Part shown: in pieces, positions 11,549 to 13,279 of the stretch
Numbering within the stretch: position 1 is the first letter of the stretch
How the letters are laid out: every line of letters starts with the position of its first letter
Source: Patescibacteria group bacterium
GTDB lineage: Bacteria > Patescibacteriota > Minisyncoccia > UBA6257 > Colwellbacteraceae
Reading direction: 5' to 3'
Assembly (NCBI GenBank): GCA_023474185.1
Contig: JAMCXR010000024.1
Location: forward strand, 1-13,279
Length of the DNA stretch: 13,279 bases
Program-made: the position numbers and the translations under genes
The notes under the pieces: model-generated
Told to the model about the DNA's origin: nothing
Databases searched by the model: none
The model's input: the letters and a program-made list of their open reading frames with translations, nothing else

Positions 11549-13279
11549 ATGGCAATTCCGAGGAAGGAAATAAAAATTAAAACCGGACAGCATGCTAAGC
11601 CTGGTTTTACCTTGGTCGAGATGCTAATTTACATCGCCATTTTCAGCATCATCGGCGGGATAATGCTGGGCATCTTGAACCGTTCCATTACCACGAACCA
11701 AACTGAAGTGGCGACCGACGAGGTGACTAGCGAGCTAAACTCCTTACTTACCACTGTCCAAACCCAGGTCAACGAATCGAGCAACTTAGAGGTTTATCCG
11801 AGCGCCGGAAATCTTTCAGCACCGACCTCAACCGGCAGTTATCTGAAGTTGCGAATGAGCGCGACCTCAACAGATCCGACTTGCATCTATCTGAGCACCA
11901 GCACGGTTTACATTGCACAAGGACCCGATCCTACCAACCAGTATCTTTGCAATACCGCCAGCGCTGCGCCCCTTACGACCTCCAGAGTCGCGGTGAATAA
12001 TCTCACCTTTACGGAGCTGACCGTGGCCGGCGGGCACGCGAGCGTCACCGTTTCCGCACAAATAACCTACAACACCACTAATCCGGCCTTCGCAATATCC
12101 AAGACTTTGCAATCGGCTATCGGCCGCGTTTCCGCAGCGACTTTTGATGACAATCTTTTGCCAAACGCCGACAATACCTTTGATGTCGGACAGGTCTCTC
12201 CAAACCTTCGTTGGAGAAACGGCAACTTTGCCGGAACGGTGACGATCGGAACTGCTAGTGGTGGGGGGTTGGGGGTTGGGACAGAATCTCCGTCCGGCGT
12301 TTTAAATGTTGTAGCGTCATCGACAAATTCTCTTGTAGTTGCCAACAACGGGGATGTCGGTATTAATACGACAAACCCCTTATACCAATTGCAGGTTTCA
12401 AATTCCAATAGTACGGGCGGCGGTATTGGTTTATTGAATGGCGACGGCCAATTATTACTGGGTAATTTAGTGCAAGCCGGCGCCGGACTTATCGGGTGGA
12501 ACATAAACGAGGTAGCAGGCAGTAATAATTTAACTTACGCGTTCAGTAATGTGCCGACTGTGATGATTAGTAATCTTGGAAGGTCGGGTGAGGCTTTGGA
12601 AGTAGATACTGCGGCAACTGGCACGGCGGGGAGCGTTATCACTTGGAATACGCCATCTATTTATTTAGGAACCAATGGAGACGTTGGAATTGGAACAACG
12701 AATCCAACCTATGCCTTAGACGTTACTGGTAATGAGAGGGTTTATTCAACTAACATTCCTAGTAATAGTCAATTATTAGAATTACAACTAAACGCATCCG
12801 GAACACCAACGTTTAATTTTCTAGATGCTTCTAATTCAGGCGGAACTAATCAGCCGGAAGTTCTTTTTTCTCTGGAAAACTCCGCTCAAAATCTATTCGA
12901 GATACTTGGTAAATCTGGTGGGGTTGGTATTCAATCGAGATTAACTATTAATTTGAACAGTGGCGATGTCGGAATCGCAACCACGACTCCGCAAGCTACT
13001 TTAGACGTGAACGGGACAATTCGCGGGGACTATTGGAATTCAGCTCCTAGTTCATCTTTACCGGCTATATATCTGAACAATCAGGGCGGTTCGGGAGATG
13101 TTGGAACGATTGATATAGCGCAGGGTACGGGTCTTACAAATATTGTGGCTGGAGCCAAAATAAACAGTGCTGGCAATGGATACAATTACATTGGTACGCG
13201 CGGCGCTTCAAGGATTGAACTAAACGATGGGGGAATGTACATATATACCGGCAATACGACGAGCGGGACTGCTGGAGGA
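11549..13279 (+). CDS. Class III prepilin-like protein fused to tail-fibre-like repeats (partial)
   Basis: Open for 577 codons to the window edge with no stop. Residues 17-24 read KPG-FTLVE: prepilin peptidase would cut after G19, methylation would fall on F20, and E24 is the conserved Glu5 of the mature protein. The hydrophobic helix LIYIAIFSIIGGIMLGIL follows. Residues 50-195 resemble a minor-pilin or pseudopilin globular domain, with C112 and C134 possibly paired. At 207-222 ADNTFDVGQVSPNLRW begins a different type of sequence, followed by repeats starting at 241, 268, 377 and 472: LGVGTESP, GDVGINTTNP, GDVGIGTTNP and GDVGIATTTP, each leading into a LxV strand. Such VGIGTxxP repeats are known from phage tail fibres and surface fibres. 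A pilus-mounted adhesin is a reasonable inference. No Shine-Dalgarno precedes the ATG; an in-frame TAA at 11531 limits the start. Confidence 0.88.
   Translation, partial: MAIPRKEIKIKTGQHAKPGFTLVEMLIYIAIFSIIGGIMLGILNRSITTNQTEVATDEVTSELNSLLTTVQTQVNESSNLEVYPSAGNLSAPTSTGSYLKLRMSATSTDPTCIYLSTSTVYIAQGPDPTNQYLCNTASAAPLTTSRVAVNNLTFTELTVAGGHASVTVSAQITYNTTNPAFAISKTLQSAIGRVSAATFDDNLLPNADNTFDVGQVSPNLRWRNGNFAGTVTIGTASGGGLGVGTESPSGVLNVVASSTNSLVVANNGDVGINTTNPLYQLQVSNSNSTGGGIGLLNGDGQLLLGNLVQAGAGLIGWNINEVAGSNNLTYAFSNVPTVMISNLGRSGEALEVDTAATGTAGSVITWNTPSIYLGTNGDVGIGTTNPTYALDVTGNERVYSTNIPSNSQLLELQLNASGTPTFNFLDASNSGGTNQPEVLFSLENSAQNLFEILGKSGGVGIQSRLTINLNSGDVGIATTTPQATLDVNGTIRGDYWNSAPSSSLPAIYLNNQGGSGDVGTIDIAQGTGLTNIVAGAKINSAGNGYNYIGTRGASRIELNDGGMYIYTGNTTSGTAGG
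12269..13015 (+). repeat. Four VGIGT-type repeats inside the fibre domain
   Basis: The repeat starts are at DNA positions 12269, 12350, 12677 and 12962, with irregular spacing of 27, 109 and 95 residues. Each has G-(D/L)-V-G-I-x-T-(T/E)-x-P and then a beta-strand such as YALDVTG or ATLDVNG. The DNA copies differ, so the repeats are old or selected. Confidence 0.75.

Noticed and set aside
12067..12504. A 145-residue minus-strand frame opposite the prepilin-fibre gene.
   Set aside because: The plus strand is open for 577 codons with a prepilin signal and recognisable repeats; the minus frame is a shadow.
1..13279. CRISPR array.
   Set aside because: The four 28-bp copies are hundreds to thousands of bases apart with genes between them, and no regularly spaced repeats are present.

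Overview
The window looks like a chromosomal segment of a Candidate Phyla Radiation (Patescibacteria) bacterium, most like the Parcubacteria. This is inferred from content, not from a marker gene. The supporting features are many short orphan genes, secreted Ser/Thr/Pro/Gln-rich proteins, a small membrane-anchored cupredoxin-like protein, a prepilin-like protein carrying fibre repeats, a tRNA without an encoded CCA, and many genes whose -10 box lies only 6-13 nt from the start codon, implying leaderless or nearly leaderless mRNAs.

Region 1 (1 to about 7570) is an accessory mosaic. It starts with the tail of a gene (2-139) and a terminator. Then come a small acidic coiled-coil protein (215-595), a Cys-pair protein (761-1393), a two-gene secreted or anchored unit (1674-3620) with five CX5CX3CX8C repeats, two orphan single genes (4101-4712 and 5012-5230), and a four-gene operon (5564-7379). 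The operon encodes a winged-helix-like protein, a 44-residue peptide, a PD-(D/E)XK nuclease-like protein and a helical protein of unknown function. Four degenerate copies of a 28-bp element (647, 3816, 4861, 7512), all in the same orientation, sit in the spacers between these blocks. The spacers also share another 18-bp exact repeat, a 31-bp perfect palindrome and a tRNA-like hairpin. The pattern suggests modules assembled by site-specific recombination, or a recurrent structured RNA or regulatory element. The operon is the best candidate for an undescribed system, possibly defence-related, and has a cluster of GAGAC/GTCTC half-sites just upstream of its promoter.

Region 2 (7573-8738, minus strand) holds a membrane-anchored Kelch beta-propeller protein and tRNA-Asn(GUU). 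Region 3 (about 8837-9730) holds a candidate small RNA with its own promoter and terminator, then an orphan gene with a strong Shine-Dalgarno sequence. Region 4 (9761-13279) looks like ordinary chromosome: an MFS transporter, a cupredoxin-fold protein that appears to lack part of its copper site, and the first 577 codons of a large protein that joins a class III prepilin N-terminus to tail-fibre-like repeats and runs off the window.

Two expression styles alternate. Genes at 761, 4101, 5012 and 9101 are GC-richer single genes with strong Shine-Dalgarno sequences and strong hairpin terminators. Genes at 215, 1674, 5564, 8613 (minus), 9780 and 11005 have a -10 box almost touching the start codon and no Shine-Dalgarno. 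This split agrees with the idea that the former group are inserted cassettes.
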